From positions 1 through 41,264 of IMG/VR virus record IMGVR_UViG_3300024262_003478: DNA of 41,264 nucleotides. One strand, 5' to 3'. The notes below the pieces were generated by a model that saw only the letters and a program-made list of their open reading frames with translations, was not told the origin of the DNA and ran no database searches. Within the stretch, counting starts at the first letter, position 1; each line of letters opens with the position of its first letter. Positions 1 to 6,761 of this stretch are shown here, piece after piece. The stretch comes from a virus. A program made the translations under genes and the position numbers.

Positions 1-90
1 CAAAAAGTTGATCCTTTTCCTGCCCTGCCGCATCATCATTTCTGCTTCGGATTTAATTTGTTCTAAGCTATAAACTTTTTTGAATTTCAT
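1..90. repeat. Left copy of 90-bp terminal direct repeat; 5' part of a 62-aa gene
   Basis: Bases 1-90 match 41111-41200 without a mismatch. On the minus strand the segment holds the first 30 codons of the 62-aa gene whose full copy lies at 41012-41200, starting at the ATG at 90-88; the reading frame runs off the window edge at base 1. The simplest reading is that the window is one turn of a circular or circularly permuted molecule of 41,110 bp, in which this start codon lies 20 bp inside the end of the HNH gene at 68-496. Confidence 0.93.
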
Positions 91-496
91 TTTCAATATA
101 AATTTTTTTATCTGGATTCTTTAACCATTGATACATACATGGTCCGGATATATTAAATCTGTCTCCTAATTGTTCTAATGTCATACCGTATTTACGGATA
201 TATTTTGATGTTTTATTTCTATCGCCATATTCTTTGCTATGTAAAGGCCAATGACATTGGTTGCATAAAGGAATTAAATTACTTATAGAATGATTACTTT
301 TATCTCCGTCTATATGATGAACTAAATTTGCTGGCCTGCCGCATATCTCACATTTGCCTTTTGTTTTTTTCAAGGCCTCTATTCTCCTTTTCTTCAGTAA
401 TATACAATTGGGATACTCGGAAGTTCCACCATTCCAGCGAGGATTACCTTCTCCTGTCATTCTTTTTTTGTGCATTTCTCTTAAGTCTTTACGCAT
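68..496 (-). CDS. HNH endonuclease, free-standing homing-type
   Basis: Protein of 142 aa. Residues about 13-24 resemble a NUMOD3-like motif (GEGNPRWNGG). The central HNH fold has CEIC near residue 49, the HHIDGD catalytic core near 60, the N of SNLIPLC, and a closing CNQC, giving a zinc-bound beta-beta-alpha-metal nuclease. The C-terminus (about 104-127) looks like a small helix-turn-helix (GMTLEQLGDRFNISG). No strong ribosome site precedes the ATG. It follows the HTH gene at 544-744 and its stop lies inside the next gene (ATG at 90), so it sits in the early leftward operon. The family comprises mobile phage genes that nick or cut uninfected alleles; the allele fork at the right end of the window, which lacks this gene next to the 62-aa gene, fits recent insertion. 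Confidence 0.85.
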   Translation of the reverse strand: MRKDLREMHKKRMTGEGNPRWNGGTSEYPNCILLKKRRIEALKKTKGKCEICGRPANLVHHIDGDKSNHSISNLIPLCNQCHWPLHSKEYGDRNKTSKYIRKYGMTLEQLGDRFNISGPCMYQWLKNPDKKIYIENEIQKSL

Positions 497-543
497 ATTT
501 TCTATTTACTATATTTACTAATTAATAATACAATATAGTGAAT

Positions 544-744
544 TTAATTGCTAAAAAAAATGTCCTCTATTTTCAAATCAAACCAGTCTGCGATCAATTT
601 CGCTCTTTTTAGTGTTGGAGTCCTTTTATCATTAACATAAACAGATAATTCTGATCTGGCTATCCCTATGCTTTTGGCTACAAAGTCCATTCTTAAGCCT
701 TTTTCTTCTATCAGCTTTCTGAGTTTAGTTTTAGTGTTTTTCAT
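544..744 (-). CDS. Cro/CI-like helix-turn-helix regulator
   Basis: Protein of 66 aa consisting of a single XRE-type five-helix DNA-binding domain. The recognition region is FVAKSIGIARSELSVYV (about 21-37), followed by the usual NDKRTPTLKRAKLIADWFD. The size matches Cro-type proteins with no oligomerisation domain. The ATG at 744 has AAAGGAT just upstream. It is the first gene behind the strong leftward promoter at 857-884 and faces the rightward regulator at 971, so it is placed like Cro in a bistable switch. It could also be a plain early repressor; no operator has been demonstrated. Confidence 0.82.
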   Translation of the reverse strand: MKNTKTKLRKLIEEKGLRMDFVAKSIGIARSELSVYVNDKRTPTLKRAKLIADWFDLKIEDIFFSN

Positions 745-856
745 ATATCCTTTATTTACATACTATCAATGACAATGTTTATCATAACTCTATATATATT
801 ATGTCTACTTTCATTTACTCTATATAAATATTATAAATATTTCAATATTGTCTATG

Positions 857-884
857 ATTATATACCTTTTAAAATCCTTGTCAA
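857..884 (-). promoter_or_regulatory. Strong leftward early promoter
   Basis: Read on the minus strand: TTGACA (884-879), 16-bp spacer, TATAAT (862-857), both hexamers perfect for sigma70/sigmaA. Transcription would start near 850, giving a leader of about 105 nt that carries the ACTCTATATA repeats before the HTH gene at 744. It is the best candidate for the promoter driving the early leftward genes. Confidence 0.75.
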
Positions 885-922
885 TACCCTATCAAATATT
901 TTTTAAAAAACTTTGAAATATA

Positions 923-931
923 TGTTATAAT
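923..931 (+). promoter_or_regulatory. Extended -10 element for the rightward regulator
   Basis: TGtTATAAT at 923-931 is an extended -10; the -35 position (903-908, TTAAAA) is poor. The expected start is near 938, about 33 bases before the TTG start at 971. The -35 regions of the two divergent promoters are about 20 bp apart, so occupancy of one would influence the other. Confidence 0.5.
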
Positions 932-970
932 TACTATGCAATAATTGGAATAGTAGTAAAGGAGTAAATA

Positions 971-1339
971 TTGGTAAATAAAAAAAGTAAAACATACAAA
1001 GATTTTGGAGTTGCTTTAGATGAATTAAAAGAAGATATGGAAATTTCATTTGAAACAATAGGAATAAAAGCTCAGATATCTCCAAGCTATCTCTGGAAAA
1101 TAACTAAATTAAGAAATCCTACAATGCCTAAAGATGAGATAATAAAAAAAATTGCAAAGTTCTTTTATGTAAAACCAGAATATTTTTATGAATGGCGTTT
1201 AAAACGTGTCTTAGATTATATAGATCAAAACCGCAAATTCCTGGACATAATAGAACGGGCCATGAAGAAGTATACACCTGCTGAAGTAGGTAAAGAAGAA
1301 GAATATGAAGAAGAATTAGTATCAGAAAAAAAGGGATAA
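971..1339 (+). CDS. XRE-family regulator, probable lysogeny repressor
   Basis: Protein of 122 aa starting at TTG, chosen because AAAGGAG lies 6 bases upstream at 958-964. An N-terminal helix-turn-helix domain (about 8-78) shows IGIKAQISPSYLWKI as the scanning/recognition helices and a typical closing segment KIAKFFYVKPEYFYEW. The C-terminal 40 residues are helical and very acidic, with no peptidase motif, so it is not a LexA/CI self-cleaving repressor. It starts the only multi-gene rightward unit and is divergent from the Cro-like gene, so repression of the leftward early promoter is likely. A copy of its first codons recurs at 3681. Confidence 0.78.
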   Translation: MVNKKSKTYKDFGVALDELKEDMEISFETIGIKAQISPSYLWKITKLRNPTMPKDEIIKKIAKFFYVKPEYFYEWRLKRVLDYIDQNRKFLDIIERAMKKYTPAEVGKEEEYEEELVSEKKG

Positions 1340-1437
1340 ATAAAAAGTCTAATAGAAGTAAAATAATTGATTTTTTAAAGTATAAGAGAAAGCATAAAAA
1401 AAATTGTGCTTAATTATGAAAGGAGGCGAAATTATAA

Positions 1438-2286
1438 ATGAGCAAAAAGTTATATTTTACTATTCCATTTTTGGTTTTAGTATTGGTTTTTGGTTTTGGG
1501 TTATTTACATCGTGTAAAGCAGAAGAAATAATTGAAGAACCGGTAGTAGAAGAAATAGTAGAATCAGAAGAAGAAATTATAGAAGAGCCAATTGAAGAAA
1601 TAATAGACTTAACTCAAAATTTTGATGGCGTAGAAATAAAGTGTACCAGAGTCATAGATGGAGATACAATTGAAATTGAAGACGAAACTGGAAAAAAATA
1701 CAGAGTTAGATATATAGGAATTGATACTCCAGAAACTTCAGAAGATTATGGAAATATCGCTACAGAAAAAAATAAGGAATTAGTTGAGGGTAAGGTAATT
1801 AAACTTGAAAAAGATATATCAAATACAGATAAATATGGAAGGATATTAGCTTATGTCTATGTGGGAGATATCTTTATAAATGCTTATCTTGTTCAAGAAG
1901 GATATGCTCAAATTTTCACATACCCTCCAGATGTAAAACATGCTGATTATTTCTTAGAACTTCAACAAGAAGCTAAAGAAAATAATAAGGGATTATGGGG
2001 TATTGAAATAATTGAAGAAGAAAAAGAACAGGAACAGATTCAAGAACAGCCCCAAGAACCAGAGGAAGAAGTAATAATAGAAGAACCAGCCAAAGAAGAA
2101 CAACCTATAAAAGAAGAACCAAAACAAGCTCAATATTGTGGAAGTATAAATTCCGATGTATACCATTATCCCTCTTGTGGTTCAGCTAAACGGATAAATC
2201 CTGAAAACCTAATTTGGTTTAGTGATGAAAATGATGCTAAATCCAAAGGATATAGACCTTGTAAAAAATGTAATCCACCTGGATAA
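1438..2286 (+). CDS. Secreted lipoprotein with staphylococcal-nuclease domain
   Basis: Protein of 282 aa. Residues 1-26 are a lipoprotein signal (Lys-rich start, hydrophobic core, lipobox LFTSC with Cys26). A Glu-rich spacer (28-57) leads to an SNase domain (about 62-188) with DGDT (74-77), Arg91, Asp96-Thr97, Glu99 and Arg135 in TDKYGR, matching D19/D21, R35, D40-T41, E43 and R87 of micrococcal nuclease in order and in spacing within each cluster. A second Glu/Pro-rich linker (192-230) joins a C-terminal segment with YHYPSC and CKKC that resembles small Ada-type metal-binding modules. AAAGGAGG precedes the ATG. A phage-encoded, surface-anchored, calcium-type nuclease expressed beside the repressor suggests a role in the lysogen, for example cutting incoming DNA; that role is inference. 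Confidence 0.9.
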   Translation: MSKKLYFTIPFLVLVLVFGFGLFTSCKAEEIIEEPVVEEIVESEEEIIEEPIEEIIDLTQNFDGVEIKCTRVIDGDTIEIEDETGKKYRVRYIGIDTPETSEDYGNIATEKNKELVEGKVIKLEKDISNTDKYGRILAYVYVGDIFINAYLVQEGYAQIFTYPPDVKHADYFLELQQEAKENNKGLWGIEIIEEEKEQEQIQEQPQEPEEEVIIEEPAKEEQPIKEEPKQAQYCGSINSDVYHYPSCGSAKRINPENLIWFSDENDAKSKGYRPCKKCNPPG

Positions 2287-2355
2287 AAAGATTGTGCCTG
2301 ATTGATGGCTACAATGCATTTTAAGGACATTTTTGATATGGACACTAATTCTTAA

Positions 2356-3675
2356 ATGAATCTATTAAATAAGTTTAAAAAACTTTCACAACTTAAAAAA
2401 AATATATTTTCAGGCACTCTTTTAGCAGGAACACATATTATATTATTATTAGTTGCTTTTCCAATATATATTAGGTATCTAGGTGTAGAGAGATATGGAT
2501 TGTGGGCAGTAATTTCAGTTGTACTTTTTTTTAGCCAAATGGGAGATTTAGGAATTAATGAAGCTGTAATAAAATATACAGCAGAGGAATATGGGAAAAA
2601 AAATTTTCAAGAGATTAATTCATATATTGTTACCGCTAACTTAATATTAATTATACCTTCATTATTAATTATAATTGCATTAACGATTTTTAATGAAAAC
2701 ATATTGGATTTATTAAAATTAACTGGCAGTCTTCGTCAAGAGATTAAATATTTAATTCCATTTTTTGGCATTTTAACATCTTTAATATTTTATTCAAATA
2801 TTATGTGGGGTACATTAAAAGGAGTTGGACGTGTTGATTTGGCCAATTATATTTTTATAATTGTTAGCTTTTTACAAGTAATAATTTCTATTATTTTAAT
2901 AATTTTAGGTTTAGGGGTGTGGGGATTATTTTTGGGTAATTTCATTTTATATATTTTTTTATTTATTTTATGCTTTTTAATACTAAAGAAAGTTTTTAAA
3001 TTAGAGATATTTAGATTAAATTATTTTGATATTAGAAAAATAAAAAAATTAACAAAATTTGGTGGTACTATATTTGGAAGCCGGTTAATTGCAATGTTCT
3101 TAGATCCTTTCAACAGAATAATTATTACAAGGTTTATAGGTTTATCGGCAGTGGCATATTATGACATTTCGCTAAAAGTGGTTTTATCTCTAAGGAGTCT
3201 TTTTCAAATGGGACTAAGTGCAACTATGCCGAAAGTTAGCGAGTTGAATGTAAGCAGTGTAAATCCAAAGTTAGAAATTTCTAATATACATAGAAAAGGA
3301 ATGAGATTTATATTGTTTTTTGCATTGCCATTTTTTGTGCTAATGTTTTTATTTGGAAAACCAATTCTAAATTTATGGCTAGGAAATAATTATGGTATTA
3401 ATATCTTGATGTCTTTAAGATTTTTTTTGGTAGCTTATTTTATTAATCTATTAAGTGTTCCGGCATATTATATTTTTATGGGGATTGGTAAAGTAAGATT
3501 ATGCTTTAATAATATTGCTATTCAATCTTTAATTAATGCAATTGTTATTTTATTTATTATTATGATTAGAGATAGAATAAGTTTAATAGAAGTTATATCA
3601 ATTTCTTGTATCAGCATTATAATATCAGCATTCTATATATTAGTTAAATTTAAATTGTTAAAATTACAGGGATGA
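2356..3675 (+). CDS. Oligosaccharide flippase, Wzx/MATE-like
   Basis: Protein of 439 aa with about 12 hydrophobic helices and short basic loops, the length and pattern of the polysaccharide transporter family (Wzx, RfbX; MVF clan). The start region carries the typical FSGTLLAGTHIILLLVAFPIY helix and the G(V/L)ERYGLWA motif after the first helix pair. These proteins flip undecaprenyl-linked oligosaccharides to the outer leaflet. The ribosome site is weak. It lies 69 bp after the nuclease lipoprotein on the same strand, and it has no polymerase or transferase beside it, so in a lysogen it would act on host sugar lipids, altering surface glycans (inference). Confidence 0.88.
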   Translation: MNLLNKFKKLSQLKKNIFSGTLLAGTHIILLLVAFPIYIRYLGVERYGLWAVISVVLFFSQMGDLGINEAVIKYTAEEYGKKNFQEINSYIVTANLILIIPSLLIIIALTIFNENILDLLKLTGSLRQEIKYLIPFFGILTSLIFYSNIMWGTLKGVGRVDLANYIFIIVSFLQVIISIILIILGLGVWGLFLGNFILYIFLFILCFLILKKVFKLEIFRLNYFDIRKIKKLTKFGGTIFGSRLIAMFLDPFNRIIITRFIGLSAVAYYDISLKVVLSLRSLFQMGLSATMPKVSELNVSSVNPKLEISNIHRKGMRFILFFALPFFVLMFLFGKPILNLWLGNNYGINILMSLRFFLVAYFINLLSVPAYYIFMGIGKVRLCFNNIAIQSLINAIVILFIIMIRDRISLIEVISISCISIIISAFYILVKFKLLKLQG

Positions 3676-3680
3676 GGATT

Positions 3681-3761
3681 ATGAAAAGTAAAACATATAA
3701 AGATTTTGGTGATACCTTTTGCTTGGCCTTGGGATATCAAAAAAATCTCAAAAAGACTTAG
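3681..3761 (+). pseudogene. Remnant of a second copy of the 971 regulator gene
   Basis: A GAGG site precedes an ATG that opens 26 codons beginning MKSKTYKDFG, then stops. Bases 3684-3709 match 983-1008 with one mismatch, the start of the HTH gene. Further on, another frame encodes ISKRLRNL, similar to ITKLRNP of the intact regulator, so the copy seems shortened and frameshifted. It marks the right edge of the regulator-nuclease-flippase block. Confidence 0.6.
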
Positions 3762-3778
3762 AAATTTAAAATAAGTAA

Positions 3779-3809
3779 AGGGGATAACATACATAGTACA
3801 TTATCCCCT
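3779..3809. terminator. Convergent terminator hairpin
   Basis: Perfect 9-bp inverted repeat AGGGGATAA (3779-3787) and TTATCCCCT (3801-3809) with a 13-base loop, between the rightward flippase block and the leftward holin gene (stop at 3816). AT-rich tracts flank both sides (AATTTTTG rightward), so it probably terminates both converging transcripts. Confidence 0.65.
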
Positions 3810-3815
3810 AATTCC

Positions 3816-4091
3816 CTAATTTTTGATAGCCCCATAAGCCTTTAGCAAATCAAAGAAACTACCGGCAGCAAATACTGCCCCAGCGGATACTACAAGTTCA
3901 AAGAAACTACCCCCTAAGGTAGCAGAAACTATTACAGCATATATAACTGCAACAGAGCCATTTACAGTTGTAATAAGTTTAGCATCAAAATCTTTCTTTG
4001 CTATCACTTTGGCAATCTGCCAAGCTCCAAATACTACAAACACCATGAGAAATGTAAGTACATTAATATCTAATATAAAACTAAAATCCAT
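3816..4091 (-). CDS. Putative holin
   Basis: Protein of 91 aa with three candidate hydrophobic segments (about 7-27, 43-62 and 66-80), and a short polar end; this size and topology fit small phage holins, which form lethal membrane lesions and release endolysin. It is the last leftward gene before the convergent terminator and its ATG overlaps the stop of the lysin gene by one base (TAATG). The family is assigned by size, topology and position; no specific holin motif is recognised. Confidence 0.7.
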   Translation of the reverse strand: MDFSFILDINVLTFLMVFVVFGAWQIAKVIAKKDFDAKLITTVNGSVAVIYAVIVSATLGGSFFELVVSAGAVFAAGSFFDLLKAYGAIKN

Positions 4092-4765
4092 TATTTCACC
4101 CCCTCTAATTTCTTCCTTAAATCTTTTACAATAAAAGCCTTATTCACACCTGCTACTGGACTGGTAGCATATCTTACATTTACACCAGCCTCACAGTTGC
4201 CATTATAATATTTGCCTATAAATACAAGATAATATTCCTTCCACCACTCCGCCCAATCCATTATGCAAGCTCCATAACTTTTGAACTTACCTGCGCTCAC
4301 ATAAGGACTGCTATCGTAAGCCTTATAGCCAAACAAATTAAATTTCCTTGTTGCTATGTAGCTCCGTCCCCAGTCGGACTCTAAAATAGCGTGTGCGATT
4401 ATATGCAATATATTAACTCTATGCTCCCCTGCAGCATCTTTGAAAGCCCAAGACAAACCAGATAGTTTATACTTGAGCAGATACTTTTCCATATCGTAAC
4501 AGCTTACTTCTTCTATATTATCCAATATAGGTTCAAATACTTCCGGGCAATAGTTTTTTGCATTGTATTGCTTAATTTTTGCACGTGTTAAATCCCCTAC
4601 CACCCCATCAGGTCGTAGTCCAGTGTGAGATTGAAAGCCCTGCACGCATAGAATAGTACTCGTATCATATACGCTTGTCGGCTGTATCTTATAGCCCAAA
4701 TCATCAAGATATCCCTGTATATCTAATACATCATTGCCTCTGCATCCTCTTTTAAGTAGTCTCAT
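4091..4765 (-). CDS. Endolysin: peptidoglycan-binding plus glucosaminidase domain
   Basis: Protein of 224 aa. Residues 1-68 form a PG_binding_1 repeat (RGNDVLDIQGYLDDLGY ... FQSHTGLRPDGVVGDLTRAKI). The rest (about 95-222) is a FlgJ/LytG-like N-acetylglucosaminidase fold with AHAILESDWGRS, the NLFGYKA signature and a following DSSPYVSAGKFKSYGACIMDW stretch; the Glu of ILESDWG is the likely general acid. AAGAGGT precedes the ATG. It is followed at once by the holin, so the pair is a normal lysis cassette. There is no signal peptide, in keeping with holin-dependent export. Confidence 0.87.
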   Translation of the reverse strand: MRLLKRGCRGNDVLDIQGYLDDLGYKIQPTSVYDTSTILCVQGFQSHTGLRPDGVVGDLTRAKIKQYNAKNYCPEVFEPILDNIEEVSCYDMEKYLLKYKLSGLSWAFKDAAGEHRVNILHIIAHAILESDWGRSYIATRKFNLFGYKAYDSSPYVSAGKFKSYGACIMDWAEWWKEYYLVFIGKYYNGNCEAGVNVRYATSPVAGVNKAFIVKDLRKKLEGVK

Positions 4766-4802
4766 AATTACCTCTTATTAATAAGCCATATATATTTGTA
4801 AT

Positions 4803-5930
4803 TTACTGATAGGAAGCGTGTACATTCAGTCTTTTAAACCAGATAGCAGGTTCAGAACTTTCTTCATATATTTTTATTACATCGGTGGCTCTTATAATTC
4901 CAGTTTCCTCAACTCCGATTTTTTTCTGATATGCTTTTACCTGTCTTTCGGTAGCTGCTCCAAAATCGCCATCATATTTTCCATAATCATTTGCCACATC
5001 ATAATCTTCTTCAAGTATCTGCTGTAGCCACCTGACACCTGGATGCTTTACTCCCCTTTTCATAGTTACTAATATCATATCGTCATCTCCCATAATTATT
5101 GGTTCAATAATATTTGGTACAGGTTTATTATCTTTTATCATCTGCTTAAAAGTTTCCCAGTAAGGATTTACCTGTCCCCTGTATATAAAAGATAATTTCT
5201 TATATTTAGGCTGGTCTCTGTCCATTTTTATAAATACCATGCAAAAATCCTCACACCCAATTTCAATAGCTTTCTTTAGCTGGTAATGCAATATATCAAA
5301 TCCATCAGCGGTCCAAATATTATTATTTGTATCATTAGCTTCTGTACAGGACAATCGCTTGCCATATTTTGTTGCAAGCTCTCTGTACCATTTTGCGTTA
5401 TCTCTAATTTTAGATTTTGTCTCCCAACCAGCCTGCATGTGAATGTCCAAAACATTAAAAGATGTCTGGTGAACCCTGCATATATACTCATAGTAGTCTT
5501 TTCTATTATTGCCAAAATTACCAGCACCTATATCAAATCTGCCATTTACCTGGCTATGAAATATATCAAGGTAATATCCATAACTGTATGGTGAGTAAAT
5601 TTCATTAGCTTCATTATCCAGTGTAAACCTACAGAATCTCTTTAGCTGGCTGTAACTTATACCGTGCATATAAGCCCTGTGTATTAATTGATTTAATATA
5701 GCTTCTGTGAATGTTCTTAAATTTGCCTCACTATGCCAGCCACAATTTGTGCCATCGCCATAACTATCAACATTTATAATCATTTTAATTCTATTAGCCA
5801 GGCTCATTTCAACTATGTTCCAGCTTATAGGGTCATGCCTCGTAGATTGCACGAAACGTATTTCATTTACTGTAGTATCAGGTGTAGTGGAACTCCAACC
5901 CCCACATGCATCACCTATGAATGTACTCAT
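4803..5930 (-). CDS. Putative clan GH-A-like glycosidase with peptidoglycan-binding domain
   Basis: Protein of 375 aa. The first 270 residues look like a TIM-barrel glycoside hydrolase: LDNEANE (Glu107) would be the strand-4 acid/base and CTEAND (Glu197) the strand-7 nucleophile, as in clan GH-A enzymes. Residues about 285-355 are a PG_binding_1 repeat (GVRWLQQIL ... GDFGAATERQVKAYQ). It lies between a small membrane protein and the lysin. It may be a second lysin, or a virion-associated wall or capsule hydrolase. The specific family is not recognised, and the two-Glu assignment is inference. Confidence 0.6.
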   Translation of the reverse strand: MSTFIGDACGGWSSTTPDTTVNEIRFVQSTRHDPISWNIVEMSLANRIKMIINVDSYGDGTNCGWHSEANLRTFTEAILNQLIHRAYMHGISYSQLKRFCRFTLDNEANEIYSPYSYGYYLDIFHSQVNGRFDIGAGNFGNNRKDYYEYICRVHQTSFNVLDIHMQAGWETKSKIRDNAKWYRELATKYGKRLSCTEANDTNNNIWTADGFDILHYQLKKAIEIGCEDFCMVFIKMDRDQPKYKKLSFIYRGQVNPYWETFKQMIKDNKPVPNIIEPIIMGDDDMILVTMKRGVKHPGVRWLQQILEEDYDVANDYGKYDGDFGAATERQVKAYQKKIGVEETGIIRATDVIKIYEESSEPAIWFKRLNVHASYQ

Positions 5931-5938
5931 AATTTACC

Positions 5939-6121
5939 TCAAAAAATAAAGTATGCTATTATACCACCGAAAAGTCCTGTAATTAGAAGCCCTATAAATG
6001 TCCATATAAATTTGTTGTGGAACGCTACAGTGCCGTTTAATGCAACAAGTTGGATATATATTTTTATCACCAGTTCCTTTGTCGGTAGTTTTAATAATTC
6101 TTTTGCTGATATTTTTTCCAT
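5939..6121 (-). CDS. Small membrane protein, XhlA-like
   Basis: Protein of 60 aa when started at the ATG 6121-6119, which has GGAGG 5-6 bases upstream; an in-frame TTG further up lies within that ribosome site and is unlikely. An amphipathic N-terminal half (KISAKELLKLPTKELVIKIY) is followed by one transmembrane helix at the C-terminus (WTFIGLLITGLFGGIIAYFIF). This layout recalls XhlA-type lysis proteins. Its TGA overlaps the GAGG of the glycosidase gene, so the two are probably translationally coupled. Confidence 0.65.
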   Translation of the reverse strand: MEKISAKELLKLPTKELVIKIYIQLVALNGTVAFHNKFIWTFIGLLITGLFGGIIAYFIF

Positions 6122-6133
6122 AAAATCCTCCAA

Positions 6134-6162
6134 TAAAAAAACCTCCTAAAAATTAGGAGGCT
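6134..6162 (-). terminator. Intrinsic terminator before the lysis genes
   Basis: Perfect 8-bp stem (TTAGGAGG/CCTCCTAA, 6142-6149 with 6153-6160), three-base loop, then seven U on the minus strand (6141-6135). It lies after the tail-fibre-like gene and just 13 bases upstream of the XhlA-like start, so either the lysis genes use another promoter or readthrough is controlled. The right arm also looks like a ribosome site (TAGGAGG). Confidence 0.8.
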
Positions 6163-6185
6163 CATTATCCATAAAATTGTTTCTA

Positions 6186-6749
6186 TTATACTTTTACTTC
6201 GTATGCTATCCAAAATCCCCAATAAGTATTTTCTTGTATATCTTCAGCTTGTGTTTCATGTTTTAAATCTCTGCAATAAAATTTCAGATTTGAATATGTT
6301 CCAGCAGTAAAAATTGATTTAGTTGCAAAAGTTCTTGATGTAAAAGTAGTCCAGGTTAAAACAGGTGCATGCCAGGTCCCGTTATTTATTCCAATTACCC
6401 ATGCGCTATGTATAAAATCCTTATCTATCCCGACAGGTAGTATTATTGAAGACAGTAGCATTGGGAAAAATGGGTCTTCTCCTTGACTATAAGTGTAAAC
6501 TACATCACTGTCATTCCATTTATACTTACTGTCAAAGGCATATTGGAATATAACTTTCTTGCCTTCTGGCACTACTAAAGAAGCTATAAGTATATCAGCA
6601 TCTTTATTTATTCCAGCATCTATTATTCTTACAGCATCAGAAAAAAGAACTTTCCTTTCCATTTTGAGATTTTTTATATCTTGTTCTAATCTATTCAATC
6701 TCTCTGCCAAAAGACTCACATCTTGAGGTGAAAATTTTGTTATGCTCAT
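6186..6749 (-). CDS. Putative tail fibre or baseplate accessory protein
   Basis: Protein of 187 aa. Residues 5-35 are a short heptad coiled coil (LAERLNRLEQDIKNLKMERK), suggesting a trimer; the rest is rich in aromatic and beta-prone residues like a receptor-binding tip. AAAGGA precedes the ATG. It is the last of the tail genes, directly after the Gp37-like protein, the position where siphoviruses encode host-contact proteins. No family recognised. Confidence 0.55.
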   Translation of the reverse strand: MSITKFSPQDVSLLAERLNRLEQDIKNLKMERKVLFSDAVRIIDAGINKDADILIASLVVPEGKKVIFQYAFDSKYKWNDSDVVYTYSQGEDPFFPMLLSSIILPVGIDKDFIHSAWVIGINNGTWHAPVLTWTTFTSRTFATKSIFTAGTYSNLKFYCRDLKHETQAEDIQENTYWGFWIAYEVKV

Positions 6750-6761
6750 AATTCCTTTCTT

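Larger units (their letters stand above)
745..970. promoter_or_regulatory. Divergent control region between two HTH genes
   Basis: A 226-bp gene-free segment between leftward HTH (744) and rightward HTH (971). It contains a leftward promoter (857-884), a rightward extended -10 (923-931), a near-direct repeat ACTCTATATA at 787-796 and 817-826 spaced 30 bp (about three helical turns), and a GACAAT motif at 771-776 with an inverted copy ATTGTC at 847-852 at the expected leftward start point. This is the arrangement expected of a phage immunity switch with multiple operator sites. Which protein binds which repeat is not known. Confidence 0.7.

Noticed and set aside
1385-1412. Hairpin AAGCA/TGCTT before the nuclease lipoprotein gene
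   Set aside because: Only a five-base stem around an A-rich loop; too weak to call a terminator.
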